Of a stretch of DNA of 64,000 nucleotides, positions 42,497-52,745 are shown one piece after another (within the stretch, counting starts at the first letter, position 1; every line of letters starts with the position of its first letter). Under the pieces are notes generated by a model. The model searched no databases and was not told where the DNA came from. It worked only from the letters and a program-made list of their open reading frames with translations. The translations under genes and the position numbers were made by a program. Source of the DNA: Collinsella aerofaciens (GTDB lineage Bacteria > Actinomycetota > Coriobacteriia > Coriobacteriales > Coriobacteriaceae); the NCBI RefSeq assembly GCF_902364945.1, contig NZ_CABJFS010000009.1, positions 376 through 64,375 on the forward strand, given 5' to 3'.

Positions 42497-43030
42497 ATGA
42501 ATATTACGGTATACCTGGGCGCCAGCGTCGGTAACGACCCGGCGTTTCTGCCTGCGGTGCGGCAGCTCGGCACATGGATTGGCTCCAACGGCCACGCGCT
42601 GGTATACGGCGGGTCCAAGTCGGGACTGATGGGCGCGCTCGCCGATAGCGTGCTCGATGCCGGTGGGCACGTGACCGGCGTGGAGCCAAGCTTTTTTATC
42701 GAGGCCGAGTTTCAGCACGATGGTATCGATGACCTGATCGTGACGGGCGACATGGCCGAGCGTAAGGCCAAGATGATCGAGCTCGGCGATGCGTTCGTCG
42801 CCTTTCCGGGCGGCACGGGCACACTCGAGGAGATCGCCGAGGTCATGTCGGCTGTATCGTTGGGGCATCTGAGCACGCCGTGCATTCTGTACAACCTGAA
42901 CGGTTACTACAACGACCTCAAGGCGCTGCTCGAGCACATGATTGATAAGGGGCTTTCGAGCCCGAGGCGCCAGCAAGGCATTTACTTTGCCGAGGACCTG
43001 CACGAGATCGCATCGATTATCGGCAGCTAA
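42497..43030 (+). CDS. LOG-family (TIGR00730) nucleotide phosphoribohydrolase
   Basis: A 177-residue Rossmann-like protein. ITVYLGASVGNDPAF, LVYGGSKSGLMGALADSVLD and the signature FPGGTGTLEEIAEV define the family once called lysine decarboxylase, which cleaves nucleoside 5'-monophosphates (cytokinin riboside monophosphates in tested cases). GAGGGGG lies upstream. It follows the channel gene closely and may share its transcript. The biological substrate in this organism is not known. Confidence 0.88.
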   Translation: MNITVYLGASVGNDPAFLPAVRQLGTWIGSNGHALVYGGSKSGLMGALADSVLDAGGHVTGVEPSFFIEAEFQHDGIDDLIVTGDMAERKAKMIELGDAFVAFPGGTGTLEEIAEVMSAVSLGHLSTPCILYNLNGYYNDLKALLEHMIDKGLSSPRRQQGIYFAEDLHEIASIIGS

Positions 43031-43156
43031 GCCGTAGGCCTATCGCACGTGCGGCGCCCAACGGTGCCGTTTGAGGCGTAGATGGCTGGCCCGTCCGCGC
43101 TGTGCCCGTCCTACAATAAAACGTATCTTTGTCGATTTAGACCACGGGAGGTCCCG

Positions 43157-44458
43157 ATGGACAACCTTGCAAAACCCAAAAACCGTGCGCTGTTTTTAGT
43201 TAGCGTAGCCGTGACCGGTGCGTTTGCAGGCGCCGCGGTCTGGCTGTTTTTCTTTGCGATGGAGCACGGTATCGACTATCTATGGACCGAGATCCCGCAT
43301 ATGCTGGGCGTCGCTTCGCCCGAGCTCGCGAGCGGTCCGTTCGGTTTTTTGCCGTATCCGTTTTTCGTCTGCCTGCTGGGCGGCCTGCTGATCGGTCTGT
43401 ACGAAAAGCTTACGGGCACCAAGACCGATGACCTCAACCAAGTGATGGTCAAGGTAAAGCGCGACGGCCGCTACCCGTACGACAACTTGGGCAAGCTTTC
43501 GCTTGCGGCATTGCTGCCACTGCTATTTGGCGGAAGCATTGGACCGGAGGCCGGCCTGACCGGCGTCATTGCGGGTCTGTGCAGCTGGGTCGGCGACCGC
43601 ATGCGTCGCTTTGGCGCCGAGTTTAGGCAGCTCACGCTGCTGGGTACCCAAGCTGCCCTGACGGCGCTCTTCACCGCGCCCGTGTTTGGCTTTGTGGCGC
43701 CGCTCGCCGGTAGCGCCGACGGCCAGGGCGCTAATGACGATGAGTCCGCGTCCGATGAGATCACGATCAAGCTTCCCAAGGCGCAAAAGACCGTGGTCTA
43801 CGGCATTGCGATTGCCGGCGGTCTGGGTACCTACCTGCTGCTCGGCCAGCTTATGGGCGGCGGCATGGGCATGCCCAGGTTCGAGTCCGCTCAGGTGGGC
43901 AACCTGGAACTTGTCTGGCTCATTCCGCTGGCGTTGGTCGGCACCGTATGCGGCTGGCTGTACTTTGTCTCTGAGCATGCAAGCGAGGCACTGTCCCATG
44001 CCATAGGGGAGCGCCCTGTCGTCAAGGCCATGCTGGCCGGTTTGGCGCTCGCCATCTGCGGTACGGTTCTGCCCTACACCATGTTTGCCGGCGAGACACA
44101 GGCCGATGTGCTCATGGAGACCTATATGGCCATTCCCGCCGGCGTGCTTATCGCGACCGGTCTTGTCAAGGCCATGTTGACGCCTGCCCTCATCAACCTG
44201 GGCTGGCGCGGCGGTCACTTCTTCCCGGTTATCTTTTCGGGCGTGAGCCTGGGCTACGGCTTCGCCATCCTTACCGGCGCCAATCCGGTCTTTTGCGTCG
44301 CCGTCTGCACGGCATCGACGATGGGTGCGGTCATGCGTCAGCCGGTCATGGTCGTGGGCCTGCTGCTCATGTGTTTCCCGCTCAAGGGTATCGTCTGCAT
44401 GATTATCGCCGCCGTCATTGCGGCAGGCATTCCGCTGCCCAAGCTGCTACGCAAGTAG
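43157..44458 (+). CDS. ClC-type ion channel/transporter, YfeO-like
   Basis: A 433-residue protein with about ten membrane segments. FGGSIGPEAGLTGVIAGLCS (around residue 125-145) corresponds to the GREGP motif of ClC proteins, but the gating Glu position holds Ile128. WRGGHFFPVIFSGVSLGYGF corresponds to the late pore motif. Both motifs look like YfeO of E. coli, a little-studied ClC branch. A long loop with acidic residues (SADGQGANDDESASDEITIK) sits mid-protein. GGGAGG precedes the ATG at 43157, and TACAAT (43112-43117) is a candidate -10. Whether it is a channel or an exchanger, and for which anion, is open. Confidence 0.82.
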   Translation: MDNLAKPKNRALFLVSVAVTGAFAGAAVWLFFFAMEHGIDYLWTEIPHMLGVASPELASGPFGFLPYPFFVCLLGGLLIGLYEKLTGTKTDDLNQVMVKVKRDGRYPYDNLGKLSLAALLPLLFGGSIGPEAGLTGVIAGLCSWVGDRMRRFGAEFRQLTLLGTQAALTALFTAPVFGFVAPLAGSADGQGANDDESASDEITIKLPKAQKTVVYGIAIAGGLGTYLLLGQLMGGGMGMPRFESAQVGNLELVWLIPLALVGTVCGWLYFVSEHASEALSHAIGERPVVKAMLAGLALAICGTVLPYTMFAGETQADVLMETYMAIPAGVLIATGLVKAMLTPALINLGWRGGHFFPVIFSGVSLGYGFAILTGANPVFCVAVCTASTMGAVMRQPVMVVGLLLMCFPLKGIVCMIIAAVIAAGIPLPKLLRK

Positions 44459-44546
44459 CACGGTGGCGCACGCCGGGGACATGCCGTTTGCCACGGATTT
44501 GCGGGGAGGGGGCGATCACTCCCTTCGTGGATCGAGACTCGCATGC

Positions 44547-45245
44547 TTACAAATCGCGTACTCGATAAACCTTGGTGCTGACGGCGCAGCTCAGTGCACA
44601 TAGCACGAGGGCCAGCGCGGCAATTCCTGCGCACAGACAGCCGAGGACGGCAGGATCGGGGTTCGCCCCGGCAATCGACATAAGCCAGTTGCTGATGGGG
44701 TTGGAGGAGCTCAGTGCGGCCATGGCAAGGCATCCGAGCAGGGCAAACAGGCCGACGGAAAGGCGCAGCGCCTCCATGTGTCCAAAGCGAAAGAACAGCG
44801 GCTGCGCCAGAAATACCATCATGAGTGAGATGAGCATCGAGGCTGCTGAGGCGATTGCGATCTCAAAGACCGTCTGTCCCGCCGAAGGAATGCCCACGCT
44901 GCTGAAGAGCGGGATGGCGATGATACTCAAAAGCGTAGCTGCACATGCCATGACGGCGGAGAAGGCAATAACGCTCAGGTAGCGTGCGCAGATGATCTCT
45001 TTGCGCGAGAAGGGCAGCGTCGCCCGATAACGCTCCCAGCCATTTTGATTGTCGAAGCCGGCCAGCGAACTCATGACCGTGATGGGCGACATGGCGCTGA
45101 CCGCGCAGGCGCCGGCGCTCATACCGGAATCGCCATCCGATGCGTTGGCGAGGGTCAACACGACGAAGATGAACAGGCCGACGCCCGCAATGCTCGGGAT
45201 GAGCGTGCGAACGATGGCGAGCTCGGACATAAAGGCGCGTTTCAT
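44547..45245 (-). CDS. ABC-2-type transporter permease
   Basis: A 232-residue protein with six predicted helices (for example TLIPSIAGVGLFIFVVLTLA, YLSVIAFSAVMACAATLLSI and AGIAALALVLCALSCAVS). The NQNGWERYRATLPFSRKEII loop is typical of ABC-2 permeases that pair with YtrA-regulated ATPases. Its ATG overlaps the ATPase stop codon by 4 bp. It is the last of three genes, GntR regulator, ATPase, permease. The substrate is unknown; related systems respond to cell-envelope stress. Confidence 0.85.
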   Translation of the reverse strand: MKRAFMSELAIVRTLIPSIAGVGLFIFVVLTLANASDGDSGMSAGACAVSAMSPITVMSSLAGFDNQNGWERYRATLPFSRKEIICARYLSVIAFSAVMACAATLLSIIAIPLFSSVGIPSAGQTVFEIAIASAASMLISLMMVFLAQPLFFRFGHMEALRLSVGLFALLGCLAMAALSSSNPISNWLMSIAGANPDPAVLGCLCAGIAALALVLCALSCAVSTKVYRVRDL

Positions 45246-46123
45246 TTCGAAGCCCCTTTCAGCATGAGGCGCAGATAGTCATCAATGGTTGCCCGATCGC
45301 AGGGAATCTCGGGAAAGGCCTCGAGCGTATCGCGACGGTTGGGCACGAGCACGTCCACGCTGTAGGCGTGGTGGGCGGCGCGGGCGCCTTCGACGCAAGC
45401 CGTAAGCTCGGCGGCCTGTGCTTGGGTACAGTGGGCGATGCCGGCGCGGTCGGTAATGTCCTCGCGCGGCAGGTCAAACACAATCGAGCCGTTATCGATA
45501 CAGATGACGCGGTCGGCGGCACGATCGAGGTCGGACGTAATGTGGCTCGAGAGCAGCACGCTGCGCTGGCCGTCGGCGACAAAGGCAAGCAGCTCATCAA
45601 GCAGTTCCTCGCGTGCCATGGGATCGAGGCCCGCGGTGGCTTCGTCCAAAACGAGCAGCTTGGCATTGTGGCTGAGCGCACAGGCAAGCTGCAGTTTCAT
45701 GCCCATGCCGCGGGAGAGGTCCTTGACCTTTGTCCTGGGATCGAGGCCAAATCGGTTGATGAATCCGGCGAACGTTTTGCGGTCCCACGTGGGGTACGCA
45801 GGGCCTACGAGCGCCTCGATTTGGCCCACCTTGAGCGTGGAGGGGAAGGGGCACGTGTCCAGGACAAGACCGACGCGGGAGCGCAGGTGGCGTTGCGATT
45901 CATCGGGCGCCTCGGCGCCACAGCGCTGCCCAAACAGGCGCACCTCGCCGGCATCGAGTTTGATAAGCCCGAGCGCGGCTCGAATCGTCGTTGTTTTGCC
46001 AGCACCGTTGGCACCAACAAAGCCAACGATCTGGCCAGGCTCCACGGCAAGCGTGACGTCGCGCAGCGAAAAGCGATCGCTCACATGGCGCGACGCACCT
46101 TTGATTTCTAGCAAATATTGCAT
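45242..46123 (-). CDS. ABC transporter ATP-binding protein
   Basis: A 293-residue ATPase. Walker A GANGAGKTTT is near residue 40, the signature is LSRGMGMKLQLACALS, Walker B is LLVLDEATAGLDP, and the switch is SSHITSDLD. An 80-residue C-terminal extension follows the ATPase core. It is the middle gene of the GntR-ATPase-permease operon, with AAGG before the ATG at 46123. The combination with a YtrA-like regulator suggests export or protection triggered by wall-active compounds. Confidence 0.9.
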   Translation of the reverse strand: MQYLLEIKGASRHVSDRFSLRDVTLAVEPGQIVGFVGANGAGKTTTIRAALGLIKLDAGEVRLFGQRCGAEAPDESQRHLRSRVGLVLDTCPFPSTLKVGQIEALVGPAYPTWDRKTFAGFINRFGLDPRTKVKDLSRGMGMKLQLACALSHNAKLLVLDEATAGLDPMAREELLDELLAFVADGQRSVLLSSHITSDLDRAADRVICIDNGSIVFDLPREDITDRAGIAHCTQAQAAELTACVEGARAAHHAYSVDVLVPNRRDTLEAFPEIPCDRATIDDYLRLMLKGASK

Positions 46124-46146
46124 GGTATAGCCTTTCTTGCAGATGG

Positions 46147-46527
46147 CTACTGCATGGTTTCGGGGGCCACCAGGTCGAGCATTTCGTGCAGTTTGTCGCG
46201 CGTGACGCCCAGGGTTTCGGCTTGGCTCGCCGCTTTCGCAAGCAGCTCTTCGATATGGCAGAGCTGGTTTTCGCGCAAGAGCTTCTGGTTGCCCTCGGCG
46301 ACAAAGCAGCCCTTGCCCTGCACGGTGCAGATAAACCCGAGTTGCTCCATGTCGGCGTAGGCGCGCTTGGTGGTGATGACGCTCACACCCAGGTCGCTCG
46401 CGAGTGCACGGATGCTGGGGAGTTTGGCTCCCGCAGCGAGTGTGCCCGAAAGGATCTGAGCTTTGACCTGCGAGGATATCTGCTCGTAGATGGGCTTGTC
46501 GCTCGAATTGGATAGGATAATGTCCAC
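46147..46527 (-). CDS. GntR-family regulator, YtrA subfamily
   Basis: A 126-residue protein with a winged helix (YEQISSQVKAQILSGTLAAG, then LPSIRALASDLGVSVITTKR) and a very short C-terminal helical part instead of a ligand domain, as in YtrA regulators. The start is GTG with AAGGAG 5 bp upstream. It is the first gene of the operon and faces a palindrome typical of its family 28 bp upstream of its start, so it is most likely autoregulatory. Confidence 0.9.
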   Translation of the reverse strand: MDIILSNSSDKPIYEQISSQVKAQILSGTLAAGAKLPSIRALASDLGVSVITTKRAYADMEQLGFICTVQGKGCFVAEGNQKLLRENQLCHIEELLAKAASQAETLGVTRDKLHEMLDLVAPETMQ

Positions 46528-46554
46528 AGCGGCTCCTTAGCTGTTGTGCTACAC

Positions 46555-46588
46555 GTGTATATAACCGGTAAGCACAGTATATATACAC
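46555..46588. promoter_or_regulatory. operator palindrome for the GntR regulator
   Basis: GTGTATATA (46555-46563) and TATATACAC (46580-46588) are perfect inverted arms with a 16-bp spacer, upstream of the GntR start. They fit YtrA-type sites, and the AT-rich arms overlap the likely promoter. Confidence 0.65.
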
Positions 46589-46742
46589 TATGCACAGTTA
46601 CGCAAGAGACAAATTCGGATTGGGCCGGCTACCCAGGCCCCAACTGATGAATTTGTCCTGATAGGTGCCCTATGGCGGGATTTCGCGGCTACAATGGTGC
46701 GGTTACAACGACGTAATGCACTCAATGCAAGAAAGGATCCGC

Positions 46743-48356
<1,614 letters not shown>

Positions 48357-48362
48357 CGCATC

Positions 48363-48392
48363 GGCGCGGTGGACCTGCGGGGCTGCCGCGCC
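48363..48392 (+). terminator. hairpin after prfC
   Basis: GGCGCGG and CCGCGCC pair right after the stop codon. The following bases are only moderately T-rich. Confidence 0.5.
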
Positions 48393-48421
48393 GGTTGCTT
48401 GCCTGATGCCGTGTGAGCGGC

Positions 48422-48512
48422 TATCATACCCACCGTCGTCTCAAGACCGGGGCGTCCGAGCAGTTCGGGTCCGATATCCTGCTCGTTAAACCTAAAACCA
48501 AAGGAGTACACA
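48422..48512 (+). promoter_or_regulatory. promoter and structured leader of the queuosine-precursor transporter gene
   Basis: TATCAT (48422-48427) is a -10 that would give a leader of about 80 nt. In it CGAGCAG (48457-48463) pairs with CTGCTCG (48479-48485); the 15-nt loop contains CGGGTCC, and an A-rich tail (TTAAACCTAAAACCAAAGG) carrying ACC follows, directly joined to the ribosome site AAAGGAG. A stem, loop and A-rich tail next to the ribosome site is the layout of preQ1 riboswitches, but the conserved preQ1-I core bases are not evident. Confidence 0.35.
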
Positions 48513-49235
48513 ATGATCAAGAAGGTCATGGAGGACTATAAGGTCCTGTTGCGGAGCATTCCCGCGGCAACGGTTTCGCTGTTTTTCGTGAGCGTCATCA
48601 TGATGAACCTGCTGGCCAACAAAGAGCTCATCAGCCTGCCGTATCTGGCACTCGATTGCGGCTTTGTGGTGAGCTGGGTTTCGTTTTTGTGCCAGGACAT
48701 GATCTGCAAGCGCTTTGGCGCCAAGGCATCCATCAAAATCTCTATCCTCGCGCTGCTGGTCAACCTGGCTGTGAGCCTGTGCTTTTGGGCATGCTCGCTC
48801 ACGCCCGGCATGTGGGGCGCCTACTACGACACGGGTATGATCGAGGTCAACACCGCCCTTAACGCCACCATCGGCGGCACCTGGTACGTGGTGCTGGGCT
48901 CTTCGCTGGCAATGCTCGTTTCTGCCGTGGTTAACTCCACGCTCAACCAGTCGCTCGGCCGTATGCTCAAAAAGAATAACTTTGCGAGCTTCGCCTTCCG
49001 CTCCTATGTGTCCACGGGTGTTGGCCAGTTTATCGACAACCTGGTCTTTGCCATTGTGGTGAGCCATACGTTCTTTGGTTGGACCTGGGTGCAGGTCCTT
49101 ATGTGCTCGCTGACCGGCGCTGTTGCCGAGCTGCTGTGCGAGGTCTTCCTGAGCCCCGTGGGCTACAAGGTCGTGCGTGGCTGGGAGCGCGAGAATGTGG
49201 GCGCCGAGTACCTCGAGCGTCACGCAACCGCCTAA
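48513..49235 (+). CDS. VUT-family (YhhQ-like) queuosine precursor transporter
   Basis: A 240-residue protein with about six helices. LFFVSVIMMNLLANKELISL, CGFVVSWVSFLCQDMICKRF and RSYVSTGVGQFIDNLVFAIV match the VUT/DUF165 family, which imports preQ0, preQ1 or queuine for tRNA queuosine. The Asp/Gln in the FIDN and CQD segments are family hallmarks. AAAGGAG is 7 bp before the ATG. It is followed at 9 bp by an SDR gene. Confidence 0.85.
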   Translation: MIKKVMEDYKVLLRSIPAATVSLFFVSVIMMNLLANKELISLPYLALDCGFVVSWVSFLCQDMICKRFGAKASIKISILALLVNLAVSLCFWACSLTPGMWGAYYDTGMIEVNTALNATIGGTWYVVLGSSLAMLVSAVVNSTLNQSLGRMLKKNNFASFAFRSYVSTGVGQFIDNLVFAIVVSHTFFGWTWVQVLMCSLTGAVAELLCEVFLSPVGYKVVRGWERENVGAEYLERHATA

Positions 49236-49244
49236 GGAGCAAGT

Positions 49245-49925
49245 ATGCGGGTTTTGATCACGGGCGCTTCGGGCGGTATCGGAGCCGCGTGCGTGCAGCG
49301 CTTTTTGGACGAGGGCCACGAAGTCGTGGGCTTTGATCTGCTGCCGGCGGCGATCGAACACGAGCGCTACCGCCATCTGATCGTTGATGTCCGCGAGCCG
49401 GACTCGTTTCCAGTTAACCTTGAACCCCAGGTAATCGTAAACGTCGCCGGTACGCAGGATTCGGCCGACGACATTGCCGCCAACCTGTGCGGCACCATCA
49501 ACGTGACCGAGCGCTACGCCTTTGTGGGGGAGGGGCTTGCCGCCAAGCCGGCGCCGGCCATTACATCCGTGGTCAATGTGGGGTCGGCGAGCGGGCATAC
49601 GGGATCGGAGTTTCCCGCCTATGCCGCCAGCAAGGGCGGCGTTATCGCCTACACCAAGAACCTTGCAAACCGCCTGGCGCCGCAGGCCATCGCCAACAGC
49701 GTGGACCCGGGCGGCGTTATCACGCCGCTCAACCGTTGCGTGATGGAAGACGAACACCTGTGGAACCAGATTATGGAGCTCACGCCGCTTAAACGCTGGG
49801 CCACCGCCCAAGAGATCGCCGAGTGGATCTACTTTGTGGGCGTGACCAACCGGTTTATGACCGGGCAGAGCCTGCTGATCGATGGCGGCGAGGCCGGCCG
49901 CACCCAGTTTATCTGGCCCGAGTAA
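49245..49925 (+). CDS. short-chain dehydrogenase/reductase (SDR)
   Basis: A 226-residue Rossmann enzyme. The NAD(P) loop TGASGGIG is at residues 6-13, NVAGT follows, the Ser is in VVNVGSASG, and YAASK carries the catalytic Tyr and Lys. The short form with IDGGEAG at the end is classical. It is cotranscribed with the VUT transporter gene at a 9-bp spacing; whether this means a link to deazapurine metabolism or chance cannot be told. It ends in a strong terminator. Confidence 0.88.
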   Translation: MRVLITGASGGIGAACVQRFLDEGHEVVGFDLLPAAIEHERYRHLIVDVREPDSFPVNLEPQVIVNVAGTQDSADDIAANLCGTINVTERYAFVGEGLAAKPAPAITSVVNVGSASGHTGSEFPAYAASKGGVIAYTKNLANRLAPQAIANSVDPGGVITPLNRCVMEDEHLWNQIMELTPLKRWATAQEIAEWIYFVGVTNRFMTGQSLLIDGGEAGRTQFIWPE

Positions 49926-49926
49926 C

Positions 49927-49963
49927 AAAACGCGCCCGATGGCAAGCCGTCGGGCGCGTTTTT
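49927..49963. terminator. rho-independent terminator between convergent genes
   Basis: AACGCGCCCGA pairs with TCGGGCGCGTT, with A-run and T-run flanks on the two sides, so it can end both the SDR transcript and the ung transcript. Confidence 0.88.
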
Positions 49964-49976
49964 GATGTATCGATTT

Positions 49977-50702
49977 TTAGCCGAGGCAAGTCCAGTTGAC
50001 GGGGGTCGAGCCGTGCTGCTCGAGTAGCTGATTGGCTGCCGAGAAGGGACGCGACCCCATAAAGGCGGGGAGTTCTGCCGTGGCGCGGTTGGCCGAAAGC
50101 GGCGAGGGGTGCGTGGAGGCCAGGCAGAACTTGTCGGTTGCCTTGCCCGCGCCAGTTGCGACGAGCTTACCTTCGACCATCTGCTGGGCAAAGCGGCCCC
50201 ATGCCAAAAAGACTACCGGTTGGGGTAGCTGACAGCAGCGTTCGATAATATAGTCGGTGAGCGTGCTCCAGCCCAGCTTGGCGTGCGAATTGGCGGCATG
50301 CTCGCGCACGGTGAGCGTAGTGTTGAGGAGCAGGACGCCCTGTTGTGCCCATGGGGTCAGGTCTCCCGTGGCGGGGATGGGGCAGCCCAGATCGGCGCTG
50401 AGTTCCTTATAGATGTTGCGCAGGCTCGGCGGCAGTTTGGTTTGCGTCGCGGGGACCGAGAACGAAAGCCCCATGGCCTGGTTGGGTCCGTGATAGGGGT
50501 CTTGACCCAAGATGACAACTTTGGCTTGGTCTGCCGGCGTGTAGGCGAGGGCATTGAGGATGTCGTCTTGTGCCGGGTAGATAGTCTGCTCGGCACGTAA
50601 AAGGGCGATGCGCTCGAGCAGCTGGTTCGTCGTGTCACGTACCGGCTGCGGCGCATCGCCCAACCAAGTTGCTATGTTGCGGTCGCGGGTTGCGGTGTCC
50701 AT
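49977..50702 (-). CDS. ung: uracil-DNA glycosylase
   Basis: A 241-residue family 1 enzyme that removes uracil from DNA. VVILGQDPYHGPNQAMGLSF holds the catalytic Asp; LLLNTTLTV is the uracil-binding Asn segment; STHPSPLSANRA is the DNA-intercalating loop with the catalytic His. The full usual length is present. AAAGGAG lies before the ATG at 50702. Confidence 0.95.
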   Translation of the reverse strand: MDTATRDRNIATWLGDAPQPVRDTTNQLLERIALLRAEQTIYPAQDDILNALAYTPADQAKVVILGQDPYHGPNQAMGLSFSVPATQTKLPPSLRNIYKELSADLGCPIPATGDLTPWAQQGVLLLNTTLTVREHAANSHAKLGWSTLTDYIIERCCQLPQPVVFLAWGRFAQQMVEGKLVATGAGKATDKFCLASTHPSPLSANRATAELPAFMGSRPFSAANQLLEQHGSTPVNWTCLG

Positions 50703-50741
50703 GGGGCTCCTTTATGGCAGATGCTCTGTTGGCATCTATTG

Positions 50742-50764
50742 TAAAGGCGCACCGGTTGCCTTTA
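50742..50764. terminator. weak hairpin downstream of the EamA gene
   Basis: TAAAGGC pairs with GCCTTTA across 9 bases, between the end of the EamA gene and the start of ung. There is no U-tract. Confidence 0.3.
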
Positions 50765-50790
50765 TGCCACGGCTGTATGAAGAGTGGGGT

Positions 50791-51693
50791 CTACGAGACG
50801 CGCTCGGGCGCTCCTGCCATGCGAGCGTGTTCATGTGCGCGAAGACGAGGAAGCTCGACGGTTGCCACCATGACACCGGTGAGGATGAGGGCGGCGCCAA
50901 AGAAGGCGATGGGGCTCAGGACCTCGCCGACCAGGAAGAACGAGAAGACGGCGGAGCAGACCGGCTCGAGCGAGAAGGCAAAGCCGGTGGTCTCGGCGGG
51001 CACGTGGGGCTGCGCGAGCGTTTGGGTGATAAAGCCGTAGGCAGAGCAGATGAGCGCGAGTGCGACGACGACCACGACCTCGCCCGGCGTGCCGGGAAGC
51101 GTGAAACCGCCAAAGGCAAATGCGGCGATGCCCGAGAACAGGCCGCCAAAGCCCAGCTGCCAAACGCCCAGAGCCAGCGGGTCGACATCTTCGACAAAGC
51201 GCTTCGCCACAATGATATGGCCGGCATAGACAAAAGCGGAGAGCAGCATGATGATCGCGCCGGGATTCAGGCTGGTAAAGTCGGCACCCGAGAGCAGCAG
51301 CATACCGCAGGTGACGATGGCGGTGCCGATGAGTACCTTGCGCTCGGGGGCGCGACGCAGCAGGGCGGCGTTGGCAAACGGCACGATCACGACCGTCAGG
51401 CTCTGCAAAAAGCCGGCGGTGGAGGCGGAGGTAAGGCTGGAGCCCAAGCACATGCAGGTGAGCTCGGTTGCCATGATGGCGCCGATGATGGCGGCGCGAA
51501 CCATCAGGTCGCGGTTGATGCGGAAAGCGCGCTTGTGGAAGAGCAACAGGCAGGCCGCAAAGGCGATGATGCAGCGCAGCGCAACGATGCTCGTGGCGTT
51601 CATGCTGTCCATGCCGATCTTCATGAGGGGATACGAAAAGCCCCATGCGACGGGAACGGAAAACGAGAGCGCGATTGCTTTTTTGCGATCCAT
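50791..51693 (-). CDS. EamA/DMT-family transporter
   Basis: A 300-residue protein with ten predicted helices in two EamA repeats (AWGFSYPLMKIGMDSMNATS, then QPHVPAETTGFAFSLEPVCS). Such proteins export amino acids or metabolites. It is divergent from a LysR gene with an operator-like inverted repeat in between, the classical layout for a LysR-controlled exporter. The ATG at 51693 has AGGAG upstream. Confidence 0.9.
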   Translation of the reverse strand: MDRKKAIALSFSVPVAWGFSYPLMKIGMDSMNATSIVALRCIIAFAACLLLFHKRAFRINRDLMVRAAIIGAIMATELTCMCLGSSLTSASTAGFLQSLTVVIVPFANAALLRRAPERKVLIGTAIVTCGMLLLSGADFTSLNPGAIIMLLSAFVYAGHIIVAKRFVEDVDPLALGVWQLGFGGLFSGIAAFAFGGFTLPGTPGEVVVVVALALICSAYGFITQTLAQPHVPAETTGFAFSLEPVCSAVFSFFLVGEVLSPIAFFGAALILTGVMVATVELPRLRAHEHARMAGAPERVS

Positions 51694-51773
51694 GGGACTC
51701 CTTTTGTTACAGAACGGTTTCGCAAAAAGGATTCTGCTCCCAGATTTAGATGTAGTAAAGCGAATGTATCTTC

Positions 51774-51792
51774 AGTATGATTAAGTAATACT
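51774..51792. promoter_or_regulatory. LysR-type operator between the LysR and EamA genes
   Basis: AGTAT-N9-ATACT is an inverted repeat that contains a T-N11-A core, in the 158-bp gap between the divergent genes, 60 bp from the LysR start. Confidence 0.5.
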
Positions 51793-51851
51793 AATGTAGG
51801 CGGGAAAAGCGCTGGCAAAACGTTTTACGGCTACGTCGATGTGGAGGTACG

Positions 51852-52718
51852 ATGGCATCGCGGTATCAGATTGTTTGTATGGTGGTCGATCGCGGCAGTC
51901 TTAAGGGTGCAGCCGATGAGCTGGGCTATACGCAAAGCGCGGTGAGCCAGGCCGTCAAAGCGCTCGAGCGCGAGCTGGGTACCACGCTTATCGAGCGCGG
52001 CAAGCAGGGCGTTTCGCTTACGCGCGACGGCAAGCAGTACCTGCCGTATCTGCGCCAGATTGTAACTGCCGAGGCCGAGCTTGAGGGCAAGCGCCAGGAA
52101 TTGCTGGGACTCTCCTCGACTGATATTCGTATCGCAACGTTTACCAACGTGAGCCGCACCGTGTTGCCGCGCGTGATCCGCGACTTTGGTGCCCTGCATC
52201 CGGGTGTACGCTTTACGCTCAAACAGGGCGATTACACGCGCAATGCCCAGTGGGTGCACGATGGCGTGGTTGATTTTTGCTTTACGGCACGCGGATTTAC
52301 TGCTGGGCTCGAGAAGCGCGTGGTCTATCACGATGAGTTGGTAGCACTGTTGCCGGCCGCGCATCCGCTGACGGCAAAGGAAAAGGTGACGCTCGCCGAC
52401 CTGGCGTCCGAGCCGTTTGTGCTGCTGGATGAGGGCGAACAGAGCCTGGTGCTCGATGCATTCGCGGCGCATGGGCTGTCGCCGCACGTGACGAGCGAGG
52501 TGACCGACGACTACACCATCATGGCGATGGTGGAGGAGGGCCTAGGCGTGAGTATGCTGTATCGCCGTACCGTCGAGGGCATGAGGGCCGATATTCGCGT
52601 GCGTCCCATCGTGCACGCTCCCTCGCGTGACGTAGTGGCAGCCTGGCGCAGCTGGGACACCATGCCTATCGCCACGAGGCACTTTATCGACTATATGAGC
52701 TCACATATTGTCAATTAA
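51852..52718 (+). CDS. LysR-family transcriptional regulator
   Basis: A 288-residue regulator. The N-terminal helix-turn-helix GSLKGAADELGYTQSAVSQA is at about residues 15-34; the rest is the periplasmic-binding-like effector domain (IRIATFTNVSRTVLPRVIRD, DLASEPFVLLDEGE). GGAGG precedes the ATG at 51852. It most likely controls the divergent EamA exporter gene in response to the exported compound. Confidence 0.92.
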   Translation: MASRYQIVCMVVDRGSLKGAADELGYTQSAVSQAVKALERELGTTLIERGKQGVSLTRDGKQYLPYLRQIVTAEAELEGKRQELLGLSSTDIRIATFTNVSRTVLPRVIRDFGALHPGVRFTLKQGDYTRNAQWVHDGVVDFCFTARGFTAGLEKRVVYHDELVALLPAAHPLTAKEKVTLADLASEPFVLLDEGEQSLVLDAFAAHGLSPHVTSEVTDDYTIMAMVEEGLGVSMLYRRTVEGMRADIRVRPIVHAPSRDVVAAWRSWDTMPIATRHFIDYMSSHIVN

Positions 52719-52745
52719 TGACTGGCATGGCGTTGAGTGCGGTGT

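Noticed and set aside
43031-43156. Fluoride riboswitch before the ClC gene
   Set aside because: The consensus pseudoknot bases are absent, and the protein is YfeO-like, not CLC-F.
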